DNA of 64,000 bases from Nostoc sp. PCC 7107 (lineage in GTDB: Bacteria > Cyanobacteriota > Cyanobacteriia > Cyanobacteriales > Nostocaceae): the NCBI RefSeq assembly GCF_000316625.1, contig NC_019676.1, positions 2,932,501 to 2,996,500 of the forward strand. Reading direction: 5' to 3'. A model generated the notes under the pieces. The model was given only the letters and a program-made list of their open reading frames with translations. It was not told the DNA's origin and did not search any database. A program made the position numbers and the translations under genes. This document shows, one piece after another, positions 18,797 through 27,908 of this stretch; within the stretch, counting starts at the first letter, position 1, and the number at the start of each line of letters is the position of its first letter.

Positions 18797-19927
18797 ATGT
18801 TCCAAATATTAGTAATTGACGATGACTCAACAATACAAATATTTCTGAAAAGACTGTTAGAAAAACAAGGGTATGACGTAATTACCGCTAGTGATGGGGA
18901 AGAAGGAATTGCGAAGGCGATCGCTACTCATCCGGCACTAATTATTTGTGACTGGATTATGCCTGTATTAAATGGGCTAGAAGTATGTAATTACATTAAA
19001 ACAGATCCGAATTTATCTACCAGTTTTTTTATTTTATTAACATCTTTAGATTCTGTTGCCGATCGCGTTAAGGGTTTAGATGCGGGGGCTGATGATTTTA
19101 TTACTAAACCTATTGAGCAGAATGAATTAAAAGCTAGGGTAAGAGCAGGACTACGGCTACATCAATTGAGTCGAGATTTACAAATTCAAAAGCAGCTTTT
19201 AGAAACAGAGTTAGCACAAGCGGCTGAATATGTGCGCTCACTTTTACCTTTACCAACCACAGAACCATTTAAGATTAATTCCTGCTTTATTCCTTCACGG
19301 CAACTTGGAGGTGATTGTTTTGATTATTATTGGTTAGATGATGATTATTTGGCAGTTTATTTATTAGATACAGCCGGACATGGACTCAAAGCTGCTCTTC
19401 CCTCTATTTCTGTTTTAAATTTACTGCGATCGCGGGCTTTAAAAAGTTTAAATTACTATCAACCGAGTGATGTACTGCGAGGATTAAATGAAACTTTTCA
19501 GATGAATTATCAAAATGATAAATACTTTACTATTTGGTATGGAGTTTATCATCGAGTTACCCAGCGGTTAGTTTACGCTAGTGCTGGTCATCCACCAGCC
19601 GTATTAGTATCCGGTAAAAAAAACACAGACATTCAGCTATTAAGAACTCCTGGGATGCCAGTTGGGATGTTTCCTGAAGCTAAATATGTTGATGCTTGTT
19701 GCCAAATTGAAAAATTTAGTAATCTCTATATTTTTAGTGATGGGGCTTACGAAATTACAAAAGCAGATGGAACTCTTTGGAGTTTAGATGGTTTAATTCA
19801 GATATTAGTCAGCTTACAAAATACGCTTGATTGCCCATTAGAACAAGTATTAAATTACCTGATTGCCTTAAACTCCAAAGAGGCTTTTGATGATGACTTA
19901 TCAATCTTACAAATTCAATTTGATTAA
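18797..19927 (+). CDS. Response regulator with PP2C/SpoIIE-type Ser/Thr phosphatase output
   Basis: A 376-residue two-domain regulator. Residues 1-120 are a receiver with acid pair near D8-D10, phospho-acceptor D52 (CDWIMP) and the conserved lysine in ITKPIE. After a helical linker (residues about 125-150) comes a PP2C-like phosphatase related to RsbU/SpoIIE: LGGDCFDYYW, DTAGHGLKAAL, YASAGHPPAVL and the late DDLSIL motif. Such enzymes dephosphorylate STAS antagonists. A STAS gene begins on the opposite strand with its stop codon directly abutting this one. Confidence 0.92.
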   Translation: MFQILVIDDDSTIQIFLKRLLEKQGYDVITASDGEEGIAKAIATHPALIICDWIMPVLNGLEVCNYIKTDPNLSTSFFILLTSLDSVADRVKGLDAGADDFITKPIEQNELKARVRAGLRLHQLSRDLQIQKQLLETELAQAAEYVRSLLPLPTTEPFKINSCFIPSRQLGGDCFDYYWLDDDYLAVYLLDTAGHGLKAALPSISVLNLLRSRALKSLNYYQPSDVLRGLNETFQMNYQNDKYFTIWYGVYHRVTQRLVYASAGHPPAVLVSGKKNTDIQLLRTPGMPVGMFPEAKYVDACCQIEKFSNLYIFSDGAYEITKADGTLWSLDGLIQILVSLQNTLDCPLEQVLNYLIALNSKEAFDDDLSILQIQFD

Positions 19928-20254
19928 TTAATTTTTGGAAAGCACAACTTGATGAAATTCATCTTGGCTAGGAAAAATTTCAAAAACTTTGTCCATACCA
20001 GTCAATTCAAATAAAATTCTAACTTGTTCATTAATGGAACAAAGAACTAGTTTGGTACCTGTTGCTCTTAATGCTTTGAAGGCTAATACTAAAGCACCTA
20101 ATGCTGAACTATCCATAAATGTTACATCTTGACAATCGACTAGCACAATTTTTGCGCCACTTTCTTGAAGTTCAGTAATATTTTGTCTAAGATTTTGTGA
20201 ATTGTTTGTGTTGATAATGCCGTTGAGTTTAACAATTTGTACTTGGTTATCCAT
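19928..20254 (-). CDS. STAS-domain anti-sigma factor antagonist
   Basis: A 108-residue STAS protein. I start at the second ATG (20254), which has GGGGGA close upstream; an in-frame ATG lies five codons earlier. The switch segment is VTFMDSSALGAL, with the phosphorylatable serine after D. It is the likely substrate of the receiver-PP2C phosphatase encoded convergently next door; this is inference from context. Compared with the STAS gene at 568-936 it shares the ending pattern MDKVFEIF / MDTVFEIF. Confidence 0.88.
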   Translation of the reverse strand: MDNQVQIVKLNGIINTNNSQNLRQNITELQESGAKIVLVDCQDVTFMDSSALGALVLAFKALRATGTKLVLCSINEQVRILFELTGMDKVFEIFPSQDEFHQVVLSKN

Positions 20255-20734
20255 ACTATTTTCCCCCATTGTTATATAAAAAAATCCAGATTTTGCTAGT
20301 ATTATATACTAATAGCTATTTTGAGCAAAAAAATAGCAAAATAAAAGTCATTAATTACTAGGAATTGCTAGATTTATGGAAATTTTTTCAAGATGTGATT
20401 GTAGATAATACATTTTTAAGCCTAATTAAGAAGTATCTATCATTTCATTTGCTAAATTTATCAATTGCCGTAACGTAAATTACAAAATTAAATTTCTGCA
20501 ATTAATTTTTTCAAAATTTTGGTACAAGTGGTAGATATATGAACATAACTGAGAACCCAAAGTAATTTTTGTATCAATCACATCAGAATCTAGTTAGCAC
20601 TATGCTGATTTCTCGAATAAATTTACTCAGGTTTTCAGATGCGATCGCCTTGACTATATTATTATTCCCAATATCCATAATTCTTTTCACAAAAATTAGT
20701 CCAGCAAAAAATTAGAAATTTAAATACAATCTCG
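20255..20734. other. AT-rich spacer with a possible 37-aa membrane ORF
   Basis: About 480 AT-rich bases. Apart from the candidate small ORF at 20602-20715, listed separately, I see no gene or strong hairpin. Confidence 0.35.
20602..20715 (+). CDS. Possible 37-aa single-TM small protein
   Basis: An ATG-to-TAG frame of 37 codons. It begins MLISRINLLRFSD, continues with a hydrophobic stretch (IALTILLFPISIILF) and ends TKISPAKN. The pattern fits a one-pass membrane peptide. There is no clear ribosome binding site and I do not recognise it, so chance is quite possible. Confidence 0.25.
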   Translation: MLISRINLLRFSDAIALTILLFPISIILFTKISPAKN

Positions 20735-21400
20735 TCAACCTGCCTCAATTGAACTCACTTTAGCTCGATAGAGCAGTTTATCGCCTTGCAAGTAGCCACT
20801 GTAGCGGACTTTGACTAATTCGCCAGGTTGTACTATTCCTGCAATTAATTGATGTATTTGGGGATTGTAGGGAACTTCTGAGCCTACAGGTGCGATCGCT
20901 TCTATTCCCCAAGCCTGTAACAGTTTTTTCAGGGGGTTCTCCACTAATGGGAGTATCTTCACCGCCTCAAACTGTGGATTTTCCCGCGCTTTCTGGGCCG
21001 CAGCCGGAAATTGCAATAATAAAGATTCCAGCAGTTGTAAACTCGACTGCTGGAATTCTTGGAGTAGTAACTCTCGCTGTTGTGCTATTTGTAATTGCGA
21101 TCGCTGATATTCTGTTTTTAAATCTGCAATTTCCTGTAACATCTGCTGAGTAGATGCTTCATTACCCTTACTCAACTCTAGTGAGGCAAAAGTTGTGACT
21201 AATTCGCTTAATGACATCTGTAGAACTGAAGCCAACTTTAACAACACTTCTACGCGCAATGACGCTACCTCTCCCCGCCGCAACCGCAATATTTGTCTCT
21301 CTGAGACACCAGCGGCTTTACTCAAAGCTTTAAAACTTGTAATTCCCACTTTTTGGGCTAAATCTTGCAGCTTTTGGGTGAAATCAGGATTTGGCATCAT
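20735..21400 (-). CDS. Helix-turn-helix protein with a GrpE-like C-terminal domain
   Basis: A 221-residue fusion. Residues about 10-65 form an XRE-type HTH (KALSKAAGVSERQILRLRRGEV). Residues about 80-135 are a long coiled coil rich in Gln/Leu. The last 60 residues resemble the beta-domain of the nucleotide exchange factor GrpE: APVGSEVPYNPQIHQLIAG, then GELVKVRYSGYLQGDKLLYRAKV. The real chaperone partner gene grpE is not here. It may be a DNA-binding cofactor of a DnaK protein, by inference. Confidence 0.78.
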   Translation of the reverse strand: MMPNPDFTQKLQDLAQKVGITSFKALSKAAGVSERQILRLRRGEVASLRVEVLLKLASVLQMSLSELVTTFASLELSKGNEASTQQMLQEIADLKTEYQRSQLQIAQQRELLLQEFQQSSLQLLESLLLQFPAAAQKARENPQFEAVKILPLVENPLKKLLQAWGIEAIAPVGSEVPYNPQIHQLIAGIVQPGELVKVRYSGYLQGDKLLYRAKVSSIEAG

Positions 21401-21417
21401 TGGGAAAAGGATAAAGG

Positions 21418-21466
21418 ACGAAGGATGAAGTTTATACTTCTTACTTCACACTCCATCCTTCATATT
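21418..21466. repeat. Imperfect inverted repeat between dps and HTH-GrpE genes
   Basis: Words ACGAAGGATGAAG and CTTCACACTCCATCCTTCAT face each other around 21419-21463. Similar GAAGTATGAAGTGTGAA words occur at 3368-3388 and 47923-47942. These are dispersed spacer repeats that can fold as hairpins. Confidence 0.45.
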
Positions 21467-21468
21467 CC

Positions 21469-21960
21469 TTATTCTTCCAGCAAACTTCTCAGCATCCAAG
21501 CTGTCTTTTCATGGACTTGCATCCGTTGAGTTAATAAATCGGCTGTGGGTTCGTCGTTCACTGCATCTACCACAGGAAAAATCGACCGAGCAGTCCTCAC
21601 TACAGCTTCTTGTCCTTCTACCAATAACTGAATCATCTCCTTGGCTTTCGGAACTCCGGGAGTTTCGGGAATCGAACTGAGTTTGGCATATTCGCTATAA
21701 GTTCCGGGTGCGGGATAACCCAAGGCTCTAATTCGTTCCGCAATTAAATCTACGGCTAAAGCTAGTTCTGTATACTGGGTCTCAAACATCAGGTGTAATG
21801 TTTGGAACATCGGCCCAGTGACATTCCAGTGAAAGTTATGAGTTTTTAGATACAGTGTATAAGTGTCTGCCAACAGGCGAGACAATCCTTCGGCAATTTT
21901 TGTTCTATTTTCTTCGTCGATGCCAATATTTACATTTTTTACTGTTGCTTGAGATGACAT
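21469..21960 (-). CDS. Dps-family DNA-protecting ferritin-like protein
   Basis: Dps proteins assemble as dodecamers that oxidise Fe(II) with H2O2 and store iron. The 163-residue sequence has the ferroxidase motif elements: H41/H44 in [11 protein letters not shown]56 and E60 in LHLMFE, D71 and E75 in AVDLIAERI. Downstream of sulfiredoxin on the same strand, with a hairpin in between; both defend against peroxide. Cyanobacteria carry several Dps paralogues, and I cannot tell which this is. Confidence 0.93.
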   Translation of the reverse strand: MSSQATVKNVNIGIDEENRTKIAEGLSRLLADTYTLYLKTHNFHWNVTGPMFQTLHLMFETQYTELALAVDLIAERIRALGYPAPGTYSEYAKLSSIPETPGVPKAKEMIQLLVEGQEAVVRTARSIFPVVDAVNDEPTADLLTQRMQVHEKTAWMLRSLLEE

Positions 21961-22019
21961 AATTTTCTCCTAAACTTATTATTTGAGGATTAGGGAATAC
22001 TAAAGATGATGTTTAAACA

Positions 22020-22045
22020 CTAAAGTATAAGATTTTATACTTTAG
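22020..22045. terminator. Perfect 11-bp hairpin between sulfiredoxin and dps
   Basis: CTAAAGTATAA (22020-22030) pairs with TTATACTTTAG (22035-22045) around a GATT loop. It may end the sulfiredoxin message (minus strand) or be an operator-like site in front of dps. Its AT-rich dyad is reminiscent of Fur/PerR-type sites, but this is not demonstrated. Confidence 0.5.
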
Positions 22046-22069
22046 AATTCAGACTTCATACTTTAAAAT

Positions 22070-22333
22070 CTATGCTAAGTGCATCTTGAGAACGCTGCGA
22101 GGAGCTTTACGGACTCTGGCTAATATGGTTTCTTGGCCTAAACGCTGGCAAGCTTCATAACGATGACAGCCAGAAAAGCCATAATACTGTCCGTCTACTT
22201 CTAGAATATCGATGGGTTCTTGCTGCCCAATTTCCGCAATTGATTCCATTAAGGCTCTTACCTTCTGTGGATCGTTGATACGGGGCAAAGGACGTTTAAT
22301 TTGATTTAATGGAATTTCTTGGACTTTGGCCAT
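22070..22333 (-). CDS. srx: Sulfiredoxin
   Basis: Sulfiredoxin reduces cysteine sulfinic acid in 2-Cys peroxiredoxins with ATP. The ATG at 22333 gives 87 residues, matching cyanobacterial Srx; an upstream TTG is in frame but unlikely. The ParB/Srx fold is clear, with the catalytic cysteine C56 in FSGCHRYEA, which separates it from ParB proteins. Upstream of dps, consistent with a peroxide-response cluster. Confidence 0.9.
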   Translation of the reverse strand: MAKVQEIPLNQIKRPLPRINDPQKVRALMESIAEIGQQEPIDILEVDGQYYGFSGCHRYEACQRLGQETILARVRKAPRSVLKMHLA

Positions 22334-22447
22334 AAGGAGTTGATCCAACTAAATTCTGTTTTGTGCATAAATAAATCATAGTCGTTATGACTTTGATTTG
22401 CAAGTGATTGAGGTAGCTAAATTGGGAATGGTACTATTGGAGCGTTC

Positions 22448-24115
22448 ATGCGACAAAACCACTACGCTACGAAGCAAATGGTAACTCTGCCCCAGCGCAA
22501 GACGAAAAGGCAGAATCAAGTCACGATTGAATTTTCGTTTTGGCGTTTGTCTTACACAGTAGTAACGACATTTTGCTTATTGGGGCTGACAGCCGCATCA
22601 GGGCCTGGGAGCAACAGCACAGACGTAGAATTGAGAGTAGGAATTGTACAGAGATTTGGCGACAAATCCACGGACAAGCTGCAACTAGAACCGACAAAAG
22701 GTGATCGCTTGCGGTTAAGATTTCCTGTAGGCAACAAGCAACAAACTATCGTCACCGACAAGCCTGTCAAACTAGAAACAGTCATGCAAGCTTTGGCAAA
22801 ACCTGTCGTTGAGGAAGTGGTAATTTTAGGGACATATCGTACCTTTGAAACAGCAGAAGATAGTGCCAATAAGTGGCGTTCGCAAGGGATAGAAGTAGAA
22901 ATTTCCCAGCCAGAACGTTGGCAAGTTTGGGCCAAGCGGGATGTTTACAGTACGCCTTTATTGCGTCGCTTGCTATTCCAGAACTTACAAGAATCTGGTG
23001 CAAAAATGGCATCTATCGATACCAAAATTCAGAAAGAAGTACCAAAAGTAAGTTGGGTAGTCAATGGAAAACGTTACAGCCCCACCAATTTAGCCATCAG
23101 TGCCGATAAAAACTTAATTCGCCTCAACAAAGATGAAAAATCAGGAACTGGTCGTTTATATGCCGGGCGAATGGTATTGCAGCCCAATGCTTACGGTACA
23201 TATACATTAGTTAATGAAGTATCTTTAGAAACATATTTACGTGGTGTTGTCCCCAACGAAATTGGCTCAAATGCGCCCAAAGCCGCTTTGGAAGCCCAAG
23301 CAATTTTAGCCCGCACTTATGCTTTAAGAAATTTGCGGAGATTTGCTGTTGATAACTACCAATTATGTGCTGATACCCACTGCCAAGTTTATTATGGGCT
23401 GAGTGGGGCAACCAGTAAAACAGATCAAGCGATCGCGGCCACTAGAGGCATGGTAGTAACTTATAATAACCAGCTAATTGATGCTTTGTACTCTTCTACA
23501 ACTGGTGGTGTCACCGCCTTCTTTAGTGATGTCTGGAATGGCGAAGACCGTCCATATTTGCAGCCAGTGGTAGATGCGCCGATTAATTTTTGGAACTTAT
23601 CACAGCAAAGTTTGGCAGATGAAGATAACTTCCGCAAATTTATCAACATGAAGCAGGGCTTCAACGAAAGTAACTGGGATGTATTTCGCTGGAACAAAGA
23701 AACTTCCATTGAAGATATTGCCAAAGATTTACAAAAATTCTTGCGTGTCAAAAATAGTCCATACTCCAAATTTAAAACAATTGAAGCGATCGCAGTTACC
23801 AAGCGTAGCCAAAGTGGACGTATTCTCGACCTAGCTGTGAAAACCGATATTGGCATATTTACTTTACATAAAGACGAAGTACGTAGTGCCTTTGCTGCGC
23901 CTATAAGTACATTATTTTACTTACAACCTTTAAACAAAGGTACAGCCGAATTGTGGGGGTATGCCTTTATCGGTGGTGGACTGGGACACGGTGTTGGTTT
24001 GAGTCAGACTGGCGCACAAAATTTAGCCAAGTTGGGCTGGGAAACACCAAAAATTCTCCAATTTTACTATCCTGGTACGAAAATTCAAATCTTTAACGAC
24101 AAAATCCAACGCTAG
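22448..24115 (+). CDS. SpoIID/LytB-domain protein
   Basis: A 555-residue envelope protein. A hydrophobic segment near residues 30-50 (TVVTTFCLLGLTAASG) acts as signal or anchor. Residues about 245-500 are a SpoIID domain, the fold of a peptidoglycan lytic transglycosylase: EVSLETYLRGVVPNEIG, ALEAQAILARTYAL, CQVYYGL and STTGGVTAFFSDVW, ending with GHGVGLSQTGAQNLA. The N-terminal 200 residues are a variable region with a SPOR-like stretch (GTYRTFETAEDSANKW). A hairpin follows the stop. In cyanobacteria the exact role is not established. Confidence 0.88.
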   Translation: MRQNHYATKQMVTLPQRKTKRQNQVTIEFSFWRLSYTVVTTFCLLGLTAASGPGSNSTDVELRVGIVQRFGDKSTDKLQLEPTKGDRLRLRFPVGNKQQTIVTDKPVKLETVMQALAKPVVEEVVILGTYRTFETAEDSANKWRSQGIEVEISQPERWQVWAKRDVYSTPLLRRLLFQNLQESGAKMASIDTKIQKEVPKVSWVVNGKRYSPTNLAISADKNLIRLNKDEKSGTGRLYAGRMVLQPNAYGTYTLVNEVSLETYLRGVVPNEIGSNAPKAALEAQAILARTYALRNLRRFAVDNYQLCADTHCQVYYGLSGATSKTDQAIAATRGMVVTYNNQLIDALYSSTTGGVTAFFSDVWNGEDRPYLQPVVDAPINFWNLSQQSLADEDNFRKFINMKQGFNESNWDVFRWNKETSIEDIAKDLQKFLRVKNSPYSKFKTIEAIAVTKRSQSGRILDLAVKTDIGIFTLHKDEVRSAFAAPISTLFYLQPLNKGTAELWGYAFIGGGLGHGVGLSQTGAQNLAKLGWETPKILQFYYPGTKIQIFNDKIQR

Positions 24116-24139
24116 AGAGTGCTGAAACCCAATAATGAA

Positions 24140-24170
24140 GCAGGAACACAAAAATCTTCTGTGTTCCTGC
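24140..24170 (+). terminator. Terminator-like hairpin after the SpoIID gene
   Basis: Perfect arms GCAGGAACACA (24140-24150) and TGTGTTCCTGC (24160-24170) around a 9-base loop, 25 bases after the stop. There is only TT after the stem. Confidence 0.65.
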
Positions 24171-24208
24171 TTAGGGTGACAGTACTCAATTAAATTTTTT
24201 GTCAACTT

Positions 24209-24276
24209 AAGTTGAAAAAGCACATTGAATAAGGAAGAAACTTTTCCTTGATGTGCAGCTTTAACTTTTTCAACTT
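24209..24276. terminator. Strong nested hairpin between convergent SpoIID and ferredoxin genes
   Basis: Three stacked stems: AAGTTGAAAAAG (24209-24220) with CTTTTTCAACTT (24265-24276), GCACAT (24220-24225) with ATGTGC (24251-24256), and AAGGAA (24231-24236) with TTCCTT (24244-24249). For the minus strand it lies 43 bases beyond the petF stop. It could be a bidirectional terminator or a stable 3' RNA. Confidence 0.6.
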
Positions 24277-24318
24277 TAATCACTCTTGCAAGAGATTTTT
24301 GATTAAGATACCTTGACC

Positions 24319-24654
<336 letters not shown>

Positions 24655-24914
24655 TTATGCTAAAGCAATACTTACGGCTTAACTTATAGGATTAGCCGCG
24701 CATGAAAATTTACTTCAATTCTGATACTACGGGAAAAACTAAGTGATGTAACTCGAAATTGACCGCGATTAGTAATGAAATTTAGTTACATGGAAATAAT
24801 AAGTTTAAATTATACTTCCAGGCGAGAAAATCGGGTGTAGAGGGGAGAATAAATAATAACTAATCACTATTGACAATCATGTATAATTCAGAGGCAGTTT
24901 GAGGACAAGCACAA

Positions 24915-25889
24915 GTGCGCGTCGGCTTGGTAGGTACTGGGTATGCAGCAAAACTCAGAGCAGAAGCACTGCTGCAAGATGAAAGATCGCATCTCGCCGC
25001 AGTTGTTGGACATACCCCACAAACAACAGAAATTTTCGCTCAAGAATACCAAACTTCATCTGTAAATTCTTGGCAAGAATTGGTAGAACGGGAAGATTTA
25101 GATCTGGTAGTGATTTCCACAGTTAATCGAGATCATGGAGCGATCGCCCATGCTGCTCTTACCCACGGCAAACATGTAGTTGTAGAATATCCCTTGGCGG
25201 TGGATTTCACAGAAGCAGAAGAATTGATTGCTTTAGCCAAAACCCAAAATAAATTGCTCCATGTGGAACACATAGAACTTTTGGGTGGGCTGCATCAAGC
25301 TTTAAAACAAAACTTAGCCAAAGTTGGGGATGTTTTTTACGTCCGTTACAGCACCATCAATCCCCAAAATCCCGCACCACGCAAGTGGACTTACAACCAT
25401 GAATTATTTGGCTTTCCTTTAATTGGGGCAATTTCTCGCTTACATCGTCTGGTTGATTTGTTCGGTAAAGTCTTTACAGTTAACTGCCATCAGCGATATT
25501 GGGCATTAGAATCGGAATATTACCAAACCTGTTTGTGTACAAGTCAGCTATGCTTTAGCAGTGGCCTTTTAGCCCAAGTAATTTACGGCAAAGGTGAGAC
25601 ACTTTGGCAGCCAGAGCGAAAATTTGAAGTTCATGGCGAAAAAGGCGCTTTAATTTTTGATGGTAATACTGGATACTTGATCCAATCAGGGGAAACCACA
25701 CCAATAGATGTGGGAACGCGTCGGGGTTTGTTTGCCAAAGACACAACTATGGTGTTGGATCATCTGTTTGATGGAACACCCTTATATGTCACCCCAGAAG
25801 AAAGTTTATACACCCTTAAGGTAGCTGATGCTGCCCAAAGAGCAGCAAAAACAGGGTTAACTATATTTTTGTATGATGCTGTAGATTAA
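24915..25889 (+). CDS. bvdR: Biliverdin reductase (Gfo/Idh/MocA fold)
   Basis: An NAD(P)H-dependent oxidoreductase of 324 residues, with the Rossmann motif VGTGYAAKLRAEAL at the start. The blocks LLHVEHIELLGG, YSTINPQNPAPRKWTY and GSRRGLF-like VGTRRGLF correspond to those I know from cyanobacterial BvdR, which reduces biliverdin to bilirubin. A GTG start at 24915 with GAGG about 11 nt upstream. It is followed five bases later by the methionine aminopeptidase gene, so the two are probably cotranscribed. The generic Gfo/Idh call is certain; the BvdR call is strong. Confidence 0.87.
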   Translation: MRVGLVGTGYAAKLRAEALLQDERSHLAAVVGHTPQTTEIFAQEYQTSSVNSWQELVEREDLDLVVISTVNRDHGAIAHAALTHGKHVVVEYPLAVDFTEAEELIALAKTQNKLLHVEHIELLGGLHQALKQNLAKVGDVFYVRYSTINPQNPAPRKWTYNHELFGFPLIGAISRLHRLVDLFGKVFTVNCHQRYWALESEYYQTCLCTSQLCFSSGLLAQVIYGKGETLWQPERKFEVHGEKGALIFDGNTGYLIQSGETTPIDVGTRRGLFAKDTTMVLDHLFDGTPLYVTPEESLYTLKVADAAQRAAKTGLTIFLYDAVD

Positions 25890-25894
25890 CGTCA

Positions 25895-26665
25895 ATGAAA
25901 ACCGAACTAATCGTTATTTTATCCTCAAGAGAAATCGACAAAATGCGTCGGGCTGGATGCTTGGCGGCTAAACTTCTAGAGCATCTGGAACCGCTAGTGA
26001 AACCTGGAGTGACTACACTGGAACTCAATGATGAAGCTGAACGTTGGACACAGGCGCACGGTGCCAAAAGCGCCCCCCTTGGTTATAAAGGTTTCCCTAA
26101 GTCAATCTGTACCAGCGTGAATGAGGTCATTTGTCATGGCATCCCCAATGCTAAACAAATTCTCAAAGAAGGTGACATTATTAATATTGATGTTACGCCG
26201 ATTGTCGATGGCTACCACGGTGATACATCGAAAACATTTATTGTGGGTGAGCCTTCAGAGAAGGCGAAAAAATTGGTAGAAGTAACTCAAGAGTGCCTGT
26301 ATCGGGGTATTGCTGAAGTTAAACCAGGATCGAAAATCGGGGATATTGGCGCAGCAATTCAAGAATATGCTGAGTCCGAAGGTTTTTCTGTAGTGCGAGA
26401 TTTTGTCGGACACGGGATTAGTAATATTTTCCATACTGCACCCGATGTTCCCCACTACGGCACTCGTGGTAAAGGTAAGCGCTTAAGACCAGGAATGGTA
26501 TTTACCATTGAGCCGATGATTAATGAAGGTACTTGGGAAGTAGAAATGCTAGGTGATGGTTGGACGGCGGTAACACGCGATCGCAAGTTGTCCGCGCAAT
26601 TTGAGCATACAATTGCGGTAACAGAAGATGGTGTAGAAATTTTAACTTTACCGGAAGCTGAGTAA
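25895..26665 (+). CDS. map: Type I methionine aminopeptidase
   Basis: Removes N-terminal methionine from nascent proteins. The 256-residue protein has the dinuclear metal ligands in order: DVTPIVDGYHGDTSKTF (two Asp), GHGISN with H, FTIEPM (Glu) and QFEHTI (Glu), and the N-terminal CTSVNEVICHGIP motif. Full length for a type I enzyme. It starts six bases after bvdR ends. Cyanobacteria have several map paralogues. Confidence 0.95.
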   Translation: MKTELIVILSSREIDKMRRAGCLAAKLLEHLEPLVKPGVTTLELNDEAERWTQAHGAKSAPLGYKGFPKSICTSVNEVICHGIPNAKQILKEGDIINIDVTPIVDGYHGDTSKTFIVGEPSEKAKKLVEVTQECLYRGIAEVKPGSKIGDIGAAIQEYAESEGFSVVRDFVGHGISNIFHTAPDVPHYGTRGKGKRLRPGMVFTIEPMINEGTWEVEMLGDGWTAVTRDRKLSAQFEHTIAVTEDGVEILTLPEAE

Positions 26666-27030
26666 AACCTCTAGACCACTTGGTGGGCATTTGCTAGTAC
26701 ATGAAGTAAAAACCTGATGAGGTCTATGACTCTAGCAATTGCCCTTTAAGCTAAGCCTATAGAGACTGATCCTGATGGAGTTGTAAGAGTCGCCAAGACT
26801 CGCGCCACCCTAGACACTGTTGTGACAGCTTTTTTAAAGGGATGTATGCCAGAGGAAATAGGAGAACAGTATCCGTCGCTTCAATTACCGGATATACACT
26901 TGGTTATTGGGCAATACGTTTCAGATAAGAAAACTAAATCACAACAACACCAACCCAACAAATATAGCTGTAGCCAATAAGATTAGGACATAAACTATGA
27001 AGTATTCCTAGTATTGCGATTCAAACTCAG

Positions 27031-27417
27031 ATGGCTAAACCCTATAGTGATGATTTCCGGCAAAAGGTGATGCAAGCAATTGAGTTGGACGGTCTCAAAA
27101 AGAGTGAGGCGAGCCAATTGTTCAATATCAGTCGCAATACGATTAACTTGTGGTGTCAAAGAAAAGCCCAAACGGGTGATATCAAGGTCAAATCGAGGCA
27201 GGAATGCCAAAGGGGTGGCAAAATCGATGATTGGGAGAAGTTTCGCGCATTTGTCAAAGCAAATGGTGATAAAACTCAAGTCCAAATGGTAGAGTTATGG
27301 GAAGGAGAGATTAGTCAACGCACGATTTCACGGGCATTGCAGAAAATTGGACACACCCGTAAAAAAAAACATATGGCTACTGTCAACGAGATGAAGCCAA
27401 ACGAGCAACCTTTCTAG
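27031..27417 (+). CDS. IS630-family transposase, frame A (N-terminal, HTH)
   Basis: A 128-residue N-terminal half with an HTH of the IS630/Tc1 type (MAKPYSDDFRQKVMQAIE, LKKSEASQLFNISRNTINLW). It ends with RTISRALQKIGHTRKKK. The reading frame runs through nine A residues at 27361-27369; a -1 slip there joins the second frame (KKTYGYCQRDEAKRATFLAQL). This is a usual expression strategy in this group. Confidence 0.88.
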   Translation: MAKPYSDDFRQKVMQAIELDGLKKSEASQLFNISRNTINLWCQRKAQTGDIKVKSRQECQRGGKIDDWEKFRAFVKANGDKTQVQMVELWEGEISQRTISRALQKIGHTRKKKHMATVNEMKPNEQPF

Positions 27418-27908
27418 CACAACTGAAGAACCCAAAAGCACCACACTTGGTTTATGTCGATGAATCGGGAATGGATGAACGAGATAACTACGGCTATGGG
27501 TACTCACCAACAGGGGAACGATTTTACGACCTCAAATCCGGTCGGCGACAGGGACGCATTAACATGATTGCTGGGTATCGGGATAATCAATTGATTGCCC
27601 CATTTACAGTCGAGGGGGCGTGTAACCGCACAGTGTTTGAAACCTGGCTAGAAACATGTTTGATTCCGGTTTTGCGTCCCGGTGAGTGGGTAATTGTGGA
27701 TAATGCGACGTTTCATCATGGTGGTCGAATTGCCCAACTCATACATGATGCAGGCTGTGAACTTGTTTATTTACCTCCCTATTCACCAGACCTTAATCGT
27801 ATTGAGAAGTGTTGGGCATGGTTAAAAAGTAGGATTCGCAAACAATTACACAATTGTGATCATTTACGTGATGCTATCGAATTCGTTCTCAAGCACGCAG
27901 CGTCCTAA
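27360..27908 (+). CDS. IS630-family transposase, frame B (DDE domain)
   Basis: The C-terminal catalytic half, entered by a -1 frameshift in the A9 tract at 27361-27369 (an internal ATG-like start near 27447 also exists). The DDE residues are visible: YVDESGMDERDNYGYG, VIVDNATFHHGG and SPDLNRIEKCWAWLK. It looks intact through to the stop, so this copy could be active if the slip works. Confidence 0.88.

Noticed and set aside
22070-22333. ParB-type partition protein
   Set aside because: The ParB-like fold is that of sulfiredoxin here; the GCHRYEA motif with catalytic cysteine and the 87-residue length identify it.
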